Part shown: positions 1 to 8,238 of the stretch, in pieces
Layout: each line of letters starts with the position of its first letter
How positions within the stretch are numbered: position 1 is the first letter of the stretch
Source: Candidatus Omnitrophota bacterium
GTDB lineage: Bacteria > Ratteibacteria > UBA8468 > B48-G9 > JAFGKM01
Reading direction: 5' to 3'
NCBI GenBank assembly: GCA_022704985.1
Contig: JAKJFI010000005.1
Coordinates: forward strand, 1 to 17,045
Length of the DNA stretch: 17,045 nucleotides
Translations under genes and position numbers: made by a program
The notes under the pieces: model-generated
Database searches by the model: none
The model's input: the letters and a program-made list of their open reading frames with translations, nothing else
What the model was told of the DNA's origin: nothing

Positions 1-795
1 TTCTTCTCCTACAACGGCGTATATATAGTCTTTGTGAGCTTCCGGGAGGAACTTGAGTTTTCTCTGTCCGGAACCGAGTCCCTTGCCAGTGATTCCGCCT
101 GAACCCATTGCTATTAGTGACTGCATCGGCTGGTATCCGGCTCCCTGAACATCCGCGCTGGGATTGAAGTAGGTTTTGATTCTTTGCAGTCTATAAGGGA
201 ACATGAAGATTAATCCGACGAACAGAAGTATCCCTGAAAGCAGAAAAATTAATATGTGCTTTATCCGCGCACCCGCTATGTACATCATGAGGAGAAACGT
301 TGCGAATATGACGGCGAGAGTGCCGATGTCTTTCTGAATCTGCAGGATGCCCGTAATGAGGACGAAGAAAAACAGAGGCACAACAAGGGCTTTCAGGTGT
401 CCCGTATAGGTCTTCTTTCTCCTGAGATAATCCGCCAGGTAAATGATAAACGTGAATTTTACGAGTTCCGCTGGTTGAAAACTCAGAGGTCCGATTCTTA
501 TCCACCGGAGGCTCCCGAAAAGCTTCGGCAGCGGAAGAATCAGCAGTGAGAGCGCGAAAATGATAAAGCTGTTTTTCTCGAGAGACCTGATGTCTATCTT
601 GTTAAGCAGGTATAGCCCTATGCCGCCGAGTACAAGCCATATAAGGTGTTTTTCAAAGTAATAAGCGGGATTGCCGGTTCTTTCAATGCCATAGATTGAA
701 CTGGAGCTGAGAACAAAGACACTGCCAAGTATTATGAGTGCGGCTCCGGAGAACCATATCCTAAAGTAAAGACTGTACCTCTTTTTTAAAAACAT
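1..795 (-). CDS. ftsW: FtsW, septal peptidoglycan polymerase (partial, C-terminus beyond window)
   Basis: SEDS-family glycosyltransferase that polymerises lipid II at the division septum together with the class B PBP encoded upstream by ftsI. The frame is open from ATG 795 to the window edge, giving 265 residues of a protein usually near 370-400. Visible SEDS signatures are FQPAELVKF (about residue 108), a KDIGT segment, and the block QSLIAMGSGGITGKGLGSG followed by KLKFLPEAHKDY and a terminal VVGEE near residue 265. Several hydrophobic helices alternate with short loops. The start follows AAGGAG at about 8 bases and overlaps the 3' end of murD by 35 bp, so the two are translationally linked. 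FtsW is preferred over RodA because of the dcw position between murD and the expected murG. The missing end is lost only to the window boundary. Confidence 0.95.
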   Translation of the reverse strand, partial: MFLKKRYSLYFRIWFSGAALIILGSVFVLSSSSIYGIERTGNPAYYFEKHLIWLVLGGIGLYLLNKIDIRSLEKNSFIIFALSLLILPLPKLFGSLRWIRIGPLSFQPAELVKFTFIIYLADYLRRKKTYTGHLKALVVPLFFFVLITGILQIQKDIGTLAVIFATFLLMMYIAGARIKHILIFLLSGILLFVGLIFMFPYRLQRIKTYFNPSADVQGAGYQPMQSLIAMGSGGITGKGLGSGQRKLKFLPEAHKDYIYAVVGEE

Positions 796-2125
796 TTCCA
801 CGCTCCTTATAGTCTTTGAACATGTCGAATGAAGAGCATCCCGGGGAAAAAAGAACAATATCTCCAGCCGTTGCATTCTCCAGTCCGGTCGTTACCGCGG
901 ATGCCATCGTTCCTGCGATTTTGCACGGTATTCCGGTGTTTTTAAATTCTTCCGCAAGAATGTTTTTTGTTTCTCCCATGAGAACCAGCATTTTTACACG
1001 TTTATCCATATACGGGATGACTCCGGAGAAAGAGGTTCCCTTGTTCTTGCCGCCCATTATCAGTATTACATTGCATTGTTTTTTCATGCTTCTGAGAGCG
1101 TTTATAACGGAATGCGGGTTCGTTGATTTTGAGTCATTTATAAACAGGATTCCGTCAACCTGTCCGGCATTTTCAAGTCGGTGGGAAAGGGGAATGAACT
1201 CATGCAACGTGCGTTCTATTGTTTTCCTGTCGGTTATCCCGCAAATGAGTCCCATGAGAACGGAAGCCATAATATTCTCTTCATTTCCTTTGCCAACGAG
1301 TTTTGTCCCTGATATGTCGGCTATCCGCTTTGCGGTTCCGTTGAAGTTTGAGATTATTTCTGTACCATCCATGTGCAGTCCTTTTTCCGCTGTTTCAGCC
1401 TGACTGAAAAATAAGTTTTCAGCCCTGGATGTTGAGGCGATGTTCCGGCATAAGGTATCGTCATGGTTGAAGACGGCGAAGTCCGTTCCGTCCTGGTTGA
1501 TAAAAAGACGCCGTTTTGCTTCAACGTATTCCTTCATTGAGGGATGCCTGTCGAAATGGTCTTCGGCGATATTCATCAGGCAGGCGACACGGGGCCTGAA
1601 CTGCGAAATCTTTTCCAGCTGGAAACTGCTTACTTCCACTATTACCCACGTTTTCATGGATACCCGGTCCAGTTCGCCTATGAAGGTGTTGCCTATGTTG
1701 CCGCAAACGACGCAATCCATGTCCGCATTCCGGAAGAGAGCGCCCGTAAGCGACGTAGTCGTCGTTTTTCCATTTGTGCCGGTTATTGCAATGATATTCC
1801 TGCTTTTTGAAAAGCGGAATGCCAGTTCAATTTCGCTTATAACGGGGATTTTAACGGCATTTGCGTATTTCACTGGGAGAGATTCATCCGGTATGCCGGG
1901 ACTGACAACCAGTAGGTCCATATCTTCGAGGAATTTTTCAGTATGACCGCCCGTTTCCGTTTTTATGTGCCTGTTTTGCAGAAGGGAGGCGTTATTTTCG
2001 ACAACTTCGCCTGAGTTGTTTTCCGTAACCCATACATCCGCCCCTCTGCTTTCAAGGAAGAGTGCGGTATCAATGCCGGTCTTTCCCATTCCGGCTATGA
2101 CAATCTTCTTGTTGTTTATTTCCAT
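761..2125 (-). CDS. murD: MurD, UDP-N-acetylmuramoylalanine--D-glutamate ligase
   Basis: Cytoplasmic Mur ligase adding D-Glu to UDP-MurNAc-L-Ala with ATP. The protein has 454 residues, the normal length. The N-terminal Rossmann-like domain begins with IVIAGMGKTG (residues 8-17), which binds the UDP substrate. The central ATPase domain has the P-loop GTNGKTTTT (116-124), EVSSFQLE (about 164-171) and NIAEDHFDRH (about 185). The C-terminal domain carries NDSKSTNPHS and GGKNKG. ATG 2125 lies only 4 bp after the mraY stop, with a modest GGTAGGA ribosome site that overlaps that stop. The 3' end overlaps ftsW. Order mraY-murD-ftsW is the classic dcw arrangement. No frameshift or missing key residue was seen. 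Confidence 0.97.
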   Translation of the reverse strand: MEINNKKIVIAGMGKTGIDTALFLESRGADVWVTENNSGEVVENNASLLQNRHIKTETGGHTEKFLEDMDLLVVSPGIPDESLPVKYANAVKIPVISEIELAFRFSKSRNIIAITGTNGKTTTTSLTGALFRNADMDCVVCGNIGNTFIGELDRVSMKTWVIVEVSSFQLEKISQFRPRVACLMNIAEDHFDRHPSMKEYVEAKRRLFINQDGTDFAVFNHDDTLCRNIASTSRAENLFFSQAETAEKGLHMDGTEIISNFNGTAKRIADISGTKLVGKGNEENIMASVLMGLICGITDRKTIERTLHEFIPLSHRLENAGQVDGILFINDSKSTNPHSVINALRSMKKQCNVILIMGGKNKGTSFSGVIPYMDKRVKMLVLMGETKNILAEEFKNTGIPCKIAGTMASAVTTGLENATAGDIVLFSPGCSSFDMFKDYKERGNVFKKEVQSLL

Positions 2126-2129
2126 AGTC

Positions 2130-3200
2130 CTACCGTATTTTCAGCGTAACCATCGTGAAAAGGGCAAATATTATGCCAACTATCCAGAAACGCACGATGA
2201 CTTTTGATTCAGGGATTCCTTTGAGCTCGAAATGGTGGTGCAGTGGGGTCATGAGAAAAATCCTCTTGCCCCTGGTCTTGAAAGATGCAACCTGTAGTAT
2301 CACCGAGGCGGCTTCGAAAAAGAATATACCGCCGACGATGATGAGTGAAAGCTCCTGTTTTACTATAATCGCGAGAAGCCCTATTATGCCGCCAAGCATC
2401 AGTGCGCCTGTATCTCCCATGAATATCTGTGCGGGATAACAGTTATACCATAAGAACCCCAGGGAAGAGCCTATGAGCGCGCCCGCAAAAACGGTTACCT
2501 CCTCTGCGCCCCTTATGTACGGTATGTTCAGGTATTCGGCGAATTTTATGTTGCCGGCGACATAGGATATCGCCCCGTATGCAAGCGCAACCATGAGCAC
2601 GCATCCTATGGCGAGTCCGTCCATGCCGTCGGTAAGGTTGACGGCGTTTGAGGTCGCCACGACGATAAGCGTCGCAAAAAGGATGTAGTATGCGCCCAGA
2701 GGGATGATAACCTTCTTAAAAAAGGGAAGGTGAAGGTCGGTATTAAAGTTCAGCCCGGAATTGTAGTACAATACGCATCCTGCAATAAACCCTATACCTA
2801 TCTGCCCGAGTATCTTGACCAGCGGCCGCAGTCCCTTGTAGCTTTTGTTCCTCAGTTTTATATAGTCGTCCCAGAAGCCGAAGAATGCCAGCCAGAGGGA
2901 AAAAAATACCAGGAGAAGGATATAGGTGTTTTTCATGTCTGTCCACAGGATGACCGACAGCATTAGACTTCCCAGTATCATAAGTCCGCCCATCGTGGGA
3001 GTTTTTTCCTTACTGTCCTGCCGGAAACTAAGCATGTTGGGGTGGCAGAGGTTCCGGAGTCCTGAAATTACACTTGAGCCGAAAATTATAAGGACAAACA
3101 GTGACGTGAGAGTGGCAAGTACCGTTCTGACTGTCACGTATCTGAATACGTTGAATCCGAACCAGTAGTCAGTAAGGTTATATAGAATTTTGTATAGCAT
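2130..3200 (-). CDS. mraY: MraY, phospho-N-acetylmuramoyl-pentapeptide transferase
   Basis: Integral membrane enzyme that moves phospho-MurNAc-pentapeptide from UDP to undecaprenyl phosphate, making lipid I. The chosen start gives 356 residues beginning MLYKILYNLTDYW, matching the family's usual ~360. The frame extends 42 codons further upstream, but that part lies inside murF and has no ribosome site. ATG 3200 has GAAGGGGGA just ahead, in the 10-bp gap after the murF stop. Family motifs are visible: a lipid-carrier region near KEKTPTMGG, the catalytic DDYIKL, NLTDGMDGLA, and the signature PLHHHFELKGIPE near the C-terminus. About ten hydrophobic helices are apparent. Its product is used by MurG, presumably beyond the left edge. 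Confidence 0.97.
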   Translation of the reverse strand: MLYKILYNLTDYWFGFNVFRYVTVRTVLATLTSLFVLIIFGSSVISGLRNLCHPNMLSFRQDSKEKTPTMGGLMILGSLMLSVILWTDMKNTYILLLVFFSLWLAFFGFWDDYIKLRNKSYKGLRPLVKILGQIGIGFIAGCVLYYNSGLNFNTDLHLPFFKKVIIPLGAYYILFATLIVVATSNAVNLTDGMDGLAIGCVLMVALAYGAISYVAGNIKFAEYLNIPYIRGAEEVTVFAGALIGSSLGFLWYNCYPAQIFMGDTGALMLGGIIGLLAIIVKQELSLIIVGGIFFFEAASVILQVASFKTRGKRIFLMTPLHHHFELKGIPESKVIVRFWIVGIIFALFTMVTLKIR

Positions 3201-3210
3201 CGGTCCCCCT

Positions 3211-4560
3211 TCAATTACCGCATAAATTGTTGACGACGCGTTCCATGTGCATTGTTCTTGAGCCCTTGACGAGGAATGCGTCACCTTTTCTTGCCAGACC
3301 TGAAAGATACCGGTTAAGCGTTTCAATATCCTCGAAATGCCTGTGCGTTTTTCCTGACGTTTCGGATATAAGCCTGCTCTGCGAACCGAGGGTGACTACC
3401 ATGTCTATGTCAAGTTTTCCGGCAGCCAATCCCGTATTGCGGTGAAGCAGGGAAGAAAATTTTCCGAGTTCGGCCATATCCCCCAGGACAGCTATTTTGC
3501 GTCTGAAATTTTTTCTGGACAAACTTTCCATGGCAGCCCTTACGGAATTGGGATTGGCGTTGTAGGTTTCGTCTATGACGGTAACGTTTCCTGTTTCGTG
3601 GACGAGCCCTCTGCCTGCCAGGGGTGTCATCTCTGCAAAAACTTCTGTGATTCTTGCCGGATTAATGCCGAATTTCTTCCCGAACGCGAGTGCCGCGAGC
3701 GCCGGATAAACTATCGTGGTATTCCAGAAGTTGAGCCTGAAAACATGTTGATTGCCCTCGATTCCGAATGTGAAAAAATTATTGCCCTCTTCTATTACTA
3801 CTCCCCTAATGTCAGCTCCTTTTCTCAATCCGAAACTCAGCGTTTTGCAGGAATGCGCCTTTTTTTTCAGGAAGGGGAAGAATCTGTTGTCGTAGTTGAG
3901 CAGGCAGAATTTTTCTCCGCTCAGGGTTTCAATGAGTTCCGATTTTGCATCGGCTATATCCAGCCCGTTTCTGAAAAAACCAAGGTGAGCGGAAGCTACG
4001 GTGGTGATAATACCTGCTTGAGCCCGCGCTATTTTTCCCATATAGCGGAGCTCGTTTTTTCTGTTCATCCCCATCTCAAGAACGCAGAAATCGGTCTTTC
4101 TGTCTATACTGAAAATGGAAAGCGGCAATCCCAGCTGGTTGTTAAGGTTGCCCGCCGTGCCTTTAACGTTATATTTGAGAGAAAGCGTTCTTTTGATAAA
4201 TTCTTTCGTCGTGGTTTTGCCGTCGCTGCCGGTCACACCGATTGCATAAACCCTGAATTGCTTTCGGTATCCCGCGGCGATGTCTCCCAGCGCTTTCTGC
4301 GTGTTCCGTACGACTATCGTTTTTCCGTGCGGCCGTTCGTTCTTTTTTTCGGATATGACCGCTACAGCTTCTTTTTTAAGCGCCTCCTCCAGAAAATCAT
4401 GCCCGTCAAAATTATCCCCTTTTATCGCAATGAAGAGTTCTCCCTTCTTTATGGTGCGCGTATCCGTGGATATTCCACTGCAACGCTGATTGAGGATTTT
4501 CCTGTCAACGGTGCGGCCTTTACACCAGCGCGCTATCAGGTCTAATTTAACCGGTTCCAT
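3211..4560 (-). CDS. murF: MurF, UDP-MurNAc-tripeptide--D-alanyl-D-alanine ligase
   Basis: Last cytoplasmic Mur ligase, joining D-Ala-D-Ala to the UDP-MurNAc-tripeptide. It has 449 residues, normal for the family. The N-terminal domain contains STDTRTIKKGELFIAIKG (residues 31-48). The ATPase P-loop is GVTGSDGKTTTKE (108-120), with S-D in place of the commoner T-N or S-S. NLNNQLGLPLS and EMGMNR follow, and the C-terminal domain has DETYNANPNSVRAAM, typical of MurF rather than MurE. The start cannot move upstream because an in-frame TAA directly precedes ATG 4560. No clear Shine-Dalgarno is visible, so translation may depend on coupling or an unusual site. A 74-bp gap separates it from murE, the longest gap inside this cluster. 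Confidence 0.96.
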   Translation of the reverse strand: MEPVKLDLIARWCKGRTVDRKILNQRCSGISTDTRTIKKGELFIAIKGDNFDGHDFLEEALKKEAVAVISEKKNERPHGKTIVVRNTQKALGDIAAGYRKQFRVYAIGVTGSDGKTTTKEFIKRTLSLKYNVKGTAGNLNNQLGLPLSIFSIDRKTDFCVLEMGMNRKNELRYMGKIARAQAGIITTVASAHLGFFRNGLDIADAKSELIETLSGEKFCLLNYDNRFFPFLKKKAHSCKTLSFGLRKGADIRGVVIEEGNNFFTFGIEGNQHVFRLNFWNTTIVYPALAALAFGKKFGINPARITEVFAEMTPLAGRGLVHETGNVTVIDETYNANPNSVRAAMESLSRKNFRRKIAVLGDMAELGKFSSLLHRNTGLAAGKLDIDMVVTLGSQSRLISETSGKTHRHFEDIETLNRYLSGLARKGDAFLVKGSRTMHMERVVNNLCGN

Positions 4561-4634
4561 TTAATTCGCGGATGTTCATACAGCACTTGTTGCTCTCTCA
4601 CGGGGAAAAAGCAAGATGTGCCGGTCGTTCATCC

Positions 4635-6125
4635 TTAAAGTTTTTCGAGACGTATCGCCTTCCGTGCCTCTTCTCTGTCGTCAAACGGTATCGTCGTGCT
4701 TGCCAGTATCTGGAACGTTTCATGCCCCTTGCCAGCGATTACAACACAGTCGCCTTCTCCCGCAAGTGATATGGCTTCCTTTATTGCCCTCTTCCTGTCA
4801 GCGATGGAGACATATCTTTTTCTGTGAAAGAAGGGGATGCCCTTCTCTATGTCCCGTATGATGTCTTCGGGGTTTTCAGAGCGCGGATTATCAGACGTAA
4901 TGAATACGATATCCGCCATCCTGACAGCGACCCTTCCCATCAGGGGACGTTTGCTCCTGTCCCTGTCTCCACCGCACCCGAATACCAGGATGATGCGCCT
5001 GGGATTGAGCTCTTTCACGGATTTTAGAAGGTTTTGCAGAGCGTGGTGGGTATGCGCATAATCCACTATGACGTCAAAAGGCTGTCCTTCGTCCACAGAC
5101 TCAAATCTTCCCGGAACCGAAGATATAGATTCCAGTCCCTTCTTAACGATTTCTAAAGAGATGTTCTGCGTTGTAGCGAATGCTATCCCTGCAAGAGTAT
5201 TATATACGTTGCCGAGTCCGCGTATTTTTGTGTGAAACTCATCTTTCTTTCCGTTGACCTCAGCTATAATGCGGTTGCCGTCCTTGTTTATCTTATATTC
5301 AACAAGTCTGACATTTGATTTGCCTCTGCCGAAAGTTACGCATTTTATCCCGTTACCTGCAAGCGCCTTGATAAAATATCCGGAATAGGGGACGTCTATA
5401 TTGACAATGCCTGTCTTATTCTCCTTCCCGCTTTCCTGCAGGTATTTCTCAAAAAACTTTAACTTTGCTTTCAGGTATCCCTTGAAATTTTTGTGGTAAT
5501 CAAGATGTTCGTGCGAGGCTATATTGGTGAAAATTGCGGTATCAAAATGGAGTTTAGCTATCCTGTCCTGAGCTATGCCGTGTGAAGAAACTTCCATGAC
5601 CGCCCACGTGCAGTTCTGCTCCAGCATATCCGAGAACATCTTCTGCAGGTCGAGCGATTCCGGCGTGGTATTAACAGAACTGATAACCCTTTCCCCTACC
5701 TGGTATGAGATTGTACCTATCAGTCCGCACTTGTTTCCGGAGGATTCGAGTATTTGTTTCAGGATGAATGCAGTCGTGGTTTTCCCGTTTGTTCCGGTAA
5801 TCCCTGCAAGCCTTATTTTTTTTGAAGGTTCTCCGTAAAAAACGGATGCCAGGTCATGCAGGGCTTTCCTTGTATCGTCGACTATCACCTCTCCCACATC
5901 CGAGGGCAGTATAGCGTTTTTTCTTGTTGCGACTATTGTTTTTGCGCCTCTCGAAACGGCATCGTTTATGAATTGGTGACCGTCGGCTGAACTGCCCTTT
6001 AGTGCGACGAAAACGAAGTTTTGCTTCACCTTGCGGGAATCGTACGCAATACCCTCCACTTCAAGGTTATTCAGGTTATGTGTTTTTTTAACGTTGATCG
6101 CTTTGACGAGTTCCTTTGTCTTCAT
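4635..6125 (-). CDS. murE: MurE, UDP-MurNAc-tripeptide ligase, meso-diaminopimelate type
   Basis: Mur ligase adding the third stem-peptide residue. It has 496 residues from the chosen start. An N-terminal UDP-binding domain (YDSRKVKQNFVFVALKG, about 28-44) precedes the P-loop GTNGKTTT (111-118), MEVSSHGIAQDRI (about 177), HEHLDYH (about 205) and the YLKAKLKFF lysine segment. DNPR at 412-415 is the specificity motif associated with meso-diaminopimelate rather than lysine, so a DAP-type wall is inferred. VIAGKGHE lies near the C-terminus. An upstream ATG (6203) would bury 26 codons inside ftsI. ATG 6125 forms an ATGA overlap with the ftsI stop and starts with the typical MKTKELVKAI, so it is preferred. 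Confidence 0.96.
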   Translation of the reverse strand: MKTKELVKAINVKKTHNLNNLEVEGIAYDSRKVKQNFVFVALKGSSADGHQFINDAVSRGAKTIVATRKNAILPSDVGEVIVDDTRKALHDLASVFYGEPSKKIRLAGITGTNGKTTTAFILKQILESSGNKCGLIGTISYQVGERVISSVNTTPESLDLQKMFSDMLEQNCTWAVMEVSSHGIAQDRIAKLHFDTAIFTNIASHEHLDYHKNFKGYLKAKLKFFEKYLQESGKENKTGIVNIDVPYSGYFIKALAGNGIKCVTFGRGKSNVRLVEYKINKDGNRIIAEVNGKKDEFHTKIRGLGNVYNTLAGIAFATTQNISLEIVKKGLESISSVPGRFESVDEGQPFDVIVDYAHTHHALQNLLKSVKELNPRRIILVFGCGGDRDRSKRPLMGRVAVRMADIVFITSDNPRSENPEDIIRDIEKGIPFFHRKRYVSIADRKRAIKEAISLAGEGDCVVIAGKGHETFQILASTTIPFDDREEARKAIRLEKL

Positions 6126-7870
6126 TGTTTTGTCTTCATCGCCAGCCTGCTGTCTTCCGCCAGTTCCGCAGGCGGCACGTTTTTTTGCTGTAACGTTCTC
6201 CATAGGATGTTTCTGAATGCGGGCGCCGCGACGAGTCCCCCGTAGTAAACGGGACGCGGTTCGTCAACCTTAACCAGAATAAGCATCCTGGCTTCGGGGT
6301 TGTTGAGAAATCCGACGAAAGAAGCGACGTATCTGCCCTTCGCATAACGGCCATTGACTATTTTTTGCGCGGTTCCCGTCTTGCCGGATATGCTGTAACC
6401 CGGTATATTCGCCAGAGGCGCCGTTCCTGACGGTGACGTGACGTCTTCAAGGATGTCCGTCAGGATGCTGCATGTGTTTTTCGAGAGAATTTTCCGCCTC
6501 TCCTTGCTTCTGTGCGTGAGTATCTCTTTGGAGTCGCCCTTCACGCTTTTCAAAATGTGCGGATTTACGAGGGAACCGCCGTTTGCTATGGCTGCCATAG
6601 CCCGAATACCCTGCAGGGCGTTTATGCCGACTTCCTGCCCTATGGGTATGGCGGTGATTGAATATCCGGACCACTTATTGAGCGGCCGCATAATGCCGCG
6701 TATTTCTCCCGGCAGGTCAATCCCCGTAGTTGTTCCAAAGCCGAATCTACAGCAATATTCGTATAACTTCCGTTCACCGAGTCCCATGGCTATCTTGACC
6801 GTACCAATATTGCTGGATTTTTCCACGACTTCCCGCAGCGTAAGGTTGTCGTATTCATGAGTATCGTGCAGGTAATGGTCCCTGATGAACCATTTCCCTT
6901 TTTCGCAGTATATCACGTCTTCGGGCGAAAAGACTCCTTCTTCGATAGCTGCGGCTGCCGTAACTATTTTGAAGGTTGAACCCGGTTCGAAGAGGTCCGT
7001 GACAGCCCTGTTTCTTTTGTCCGAAACACTGTAACGGTCCGGGAAGTTTGGATTATAATTGGGCATGTTGGCCATTGCAAGAATTTCTCCGGTATCATAG
7101 TCAATAACGATTGCTGAAACGCTTGCGGCATTGTGTTTTTTGCAAACTGATTCGATTTCTTCCTCAACTATGAATTGCAGTCCGGCATCTATGGTAAGAT
7201 ACAGGTCTTTTCCTTCCTGCGAAGGCGAAAGCTGCTTTTCCACCGAACGTATTAGTTCCCCCGACCCGTCTTTGAGAATCAGGGATAGGCCCTTTTTTCC
7301 CTGTAAAAGCCCGTTATAGTAAAGTTCCACCCCCTCAAGTCCGTATCCGTCGGTTCCGGCAAATCCGATTACGTGGCAGGCCAGCGCATCGTTGGGATAG
7401 ATGCGTTTGTATCCCGGAAGAAAGACCGTGCCGGGGAGTTTTGCGGACGTGAGAGCGGTGTATTCCTCGACTGAGAGCTCCCTTTTGATGAGAGGGTATT
7501 TCTGAAGAGTTTTCTTCTTTATTTCCCCGGGACTGATTTTTAGAATGGATGCAAGTTCTTTTTCCAGCCGAGCGGCGTAAGCTGGTTCCTTTTTTTCCGC
7601 ATGCCTGACCGCCCACGAATCTATATATAGAGAATAGTATGGCAGGCTCATCGCCATGACCTTGCCGTTTCTGTCGTATATAGTACCGCGGGGAACGGGA
7701 ATCTCTATCTTTTCGTATATGCCTGAGACTTTTGATGGGCGATTCAACACCTGAACTTTTACAAGGGAAAAAAAGACGACAAGGAAAAGGCATGTAAAAG
7801 CCATTCTTGTAAATAAAAGTCTTTTCTCGAAGGAATTTTCACCGCGTTCCTGCTTCTGCCGTATTGCCAA
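6122..7870 (-). CDS. ftsI: FtsI-type class B penicillin-binding protein (peptidoglycan D,D-transpeptidase)
   Basis: Septal transpeptidase that crosslinks strands made by FtsW. A short basic cytoplasmic tail precedes one membrane anchor (MAFTCLFLVVFFSLVKVQVL). A PBP dimerisation domain beginning VPRGTIYDRNGKVMA follows, then the transpeptidase domain with the catalytic tetrad STFK, the SSN motif and KTGTAQ. Counted from this start they lie near residues 298-301, 352-354 and 497-499. No PASTA domain is present. Start choice is uncertain. ATG 7903 (593 residues) has no ribosome site, whereas TTG 7870 (582 residues) has a perfect AAGGAG six bases upstream, so I chose TTG. Either start overlaps the end of ftsL. 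The stop overlaps murE as ATGA. Position between ftsL and murE supports FtsI over an elongation PBP. Confidence 0.94.
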   Translation of the reverse strand: MAIRQKQERGENSFEKRLLFTRMAFTCLFLVVFFSLVKVQVLNRPSKVSGIYEKIEIPVPRGTIYDRNGKVMAMSLPYYSLYIDSWAVRHAEKKEPAYAARLEKELASILKISPGEIKKKTLQKYPLIKRELSVEEYTALTSAKLPGTVFLPGYKRIYPNDALACHVIGFAGTDGYGLEGVELYYNGLLQGKKGLSLILKDGSGELIRSVEKQLSPSQEGKDLYLTIDAGLQFIVEEEIESVCKKHNAASVSAIVIDYDTGEILAMANMPNYNPNFPDRYSVSDKRNRAVTDLFEPGSTFKIVTAAAAIEEGVFSPEDVIYCEKGKWFIRDHYLHDTHEYDNLTLREVVEKSSNIGTVKIAMGLGERKLYEYCCRFGFGTTTGIDLPGEIRGIMRPLNKWSGYSITAIPIGQEVGINALQGIRAMAAIANGGSLVNPHILKSVKGDSKEILTHRSKERRKILSKNTCSILTDILEDVTSPSGTAPLANIPGYSISGKTGTAQKIVNGRYAKGRYVASFVGFLNNPEARMLILVKVDEPRPVYYGGLVAAPAFRNILWRTLQQKNVPPAELAEDSRLAMKTKQ

Positions 7871-8171
7871 TATGTACTCCTTCAGGATTAGTTTTCCTGA
7901 CATCTACGTAACACCACTCGGAGGGGCTCACCAGTTCTATTCCTGCCGCCCGTGCCGTTTTCTGAAGATTCTCAGGCGAAGAAAACATCAGTATCCTTGC
8001 CCTGTAATTCTCATTGAGCATAGTCAGCTCTTCATAGCTCTTTTTTGCCTTTTCCATCCTGTAGCCGACCGCAACCAGCTTACAGTACAGGAAAACGTAT
8101 GAACAGAGGAATATCCACAGGATAATCAGTGATAATCCAAGCGTTGAAAACGACCACCTGCGTTTTTTCAT
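7839..8171 (-). CDS. ftsL: FtsL-like bitopic division protein
   Basis: Small single-pass membrane protein expected to pair with FtsB and activate FtsWI. It has 110 residues. The basic N-terminus MKKRRWSF is followed by one transmembrane helix (about 11-32, LGLSLIILWIFLCSYVFLY). A heptad-like stretch then runs to about 75 (YRMEKAKKSYEELTMLNENYRARI), and SPENLQKTARAAGIELVSP resembles the conserved end of FtsL and related DivIC proteins. FtsL sequences diverge strongly, so the call leans on topology and on position between rsmH and ftsI. ATG 8171 has AGAGGA at 8 bases. A further 33 upstream codons are open but cover a palindromic repeat and look non-coding. The 3' end overlaps ftsI. Confidence 0.85.
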   Translation of the reverse strand: MKKRRWSFSTLGLSLIILWIFLCSYVFLYCKLVAVGYRMEKAKKSYEELTMLNENYRARILMFSSPENLQKTARAAGIELVSPSEWCYVDVRKTNPEGVHIGNTAEAGTR

Positions 8172-8195
8172 ATCGGTTCCTCTTATCATCCTTCT

Positions 8196-8217
8196 TTCTC
8201 TCCCCGAGGGGAGAGAA
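8196..8217. repeat. Perfect palindromic stem in the rsmH-ftsL gap
   Basis: Ten-base arms ttctctcccc (8196-8205) and ggggagagaa (8208-8217) are separated by only two bases, inside the 67-bp gap between the rsmH stop and the ftsL start. It is followed by a purine-rich stretch (atgaagatgagggggtg). On the minus strand no T-run follows, so it is not a standard terminator. It resembles the short palindromes of dispersed intergenic (REP or MITE-like) families. A role in mRNA stability or processing is possible but not shown. Confidence 0.6.
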
Positions 8218-8238
8218 TGAAGATGAGGGGGTGAAGCC

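Noticed and set aside
3442..4545. Long plus-strand open frame of 367 codons opposite murF
   Set aside because: It is antisense to a gene with complete MurF motifs, has no ribosome site or family features, and its composition is that of a shadow frame.
4576..4632. 18-codon ORF with AAGG ribosome site between murE and murF
   Set aside because: Too short, ends before murF, and the peptide has no notable character; a leader-peptide role has no further support.
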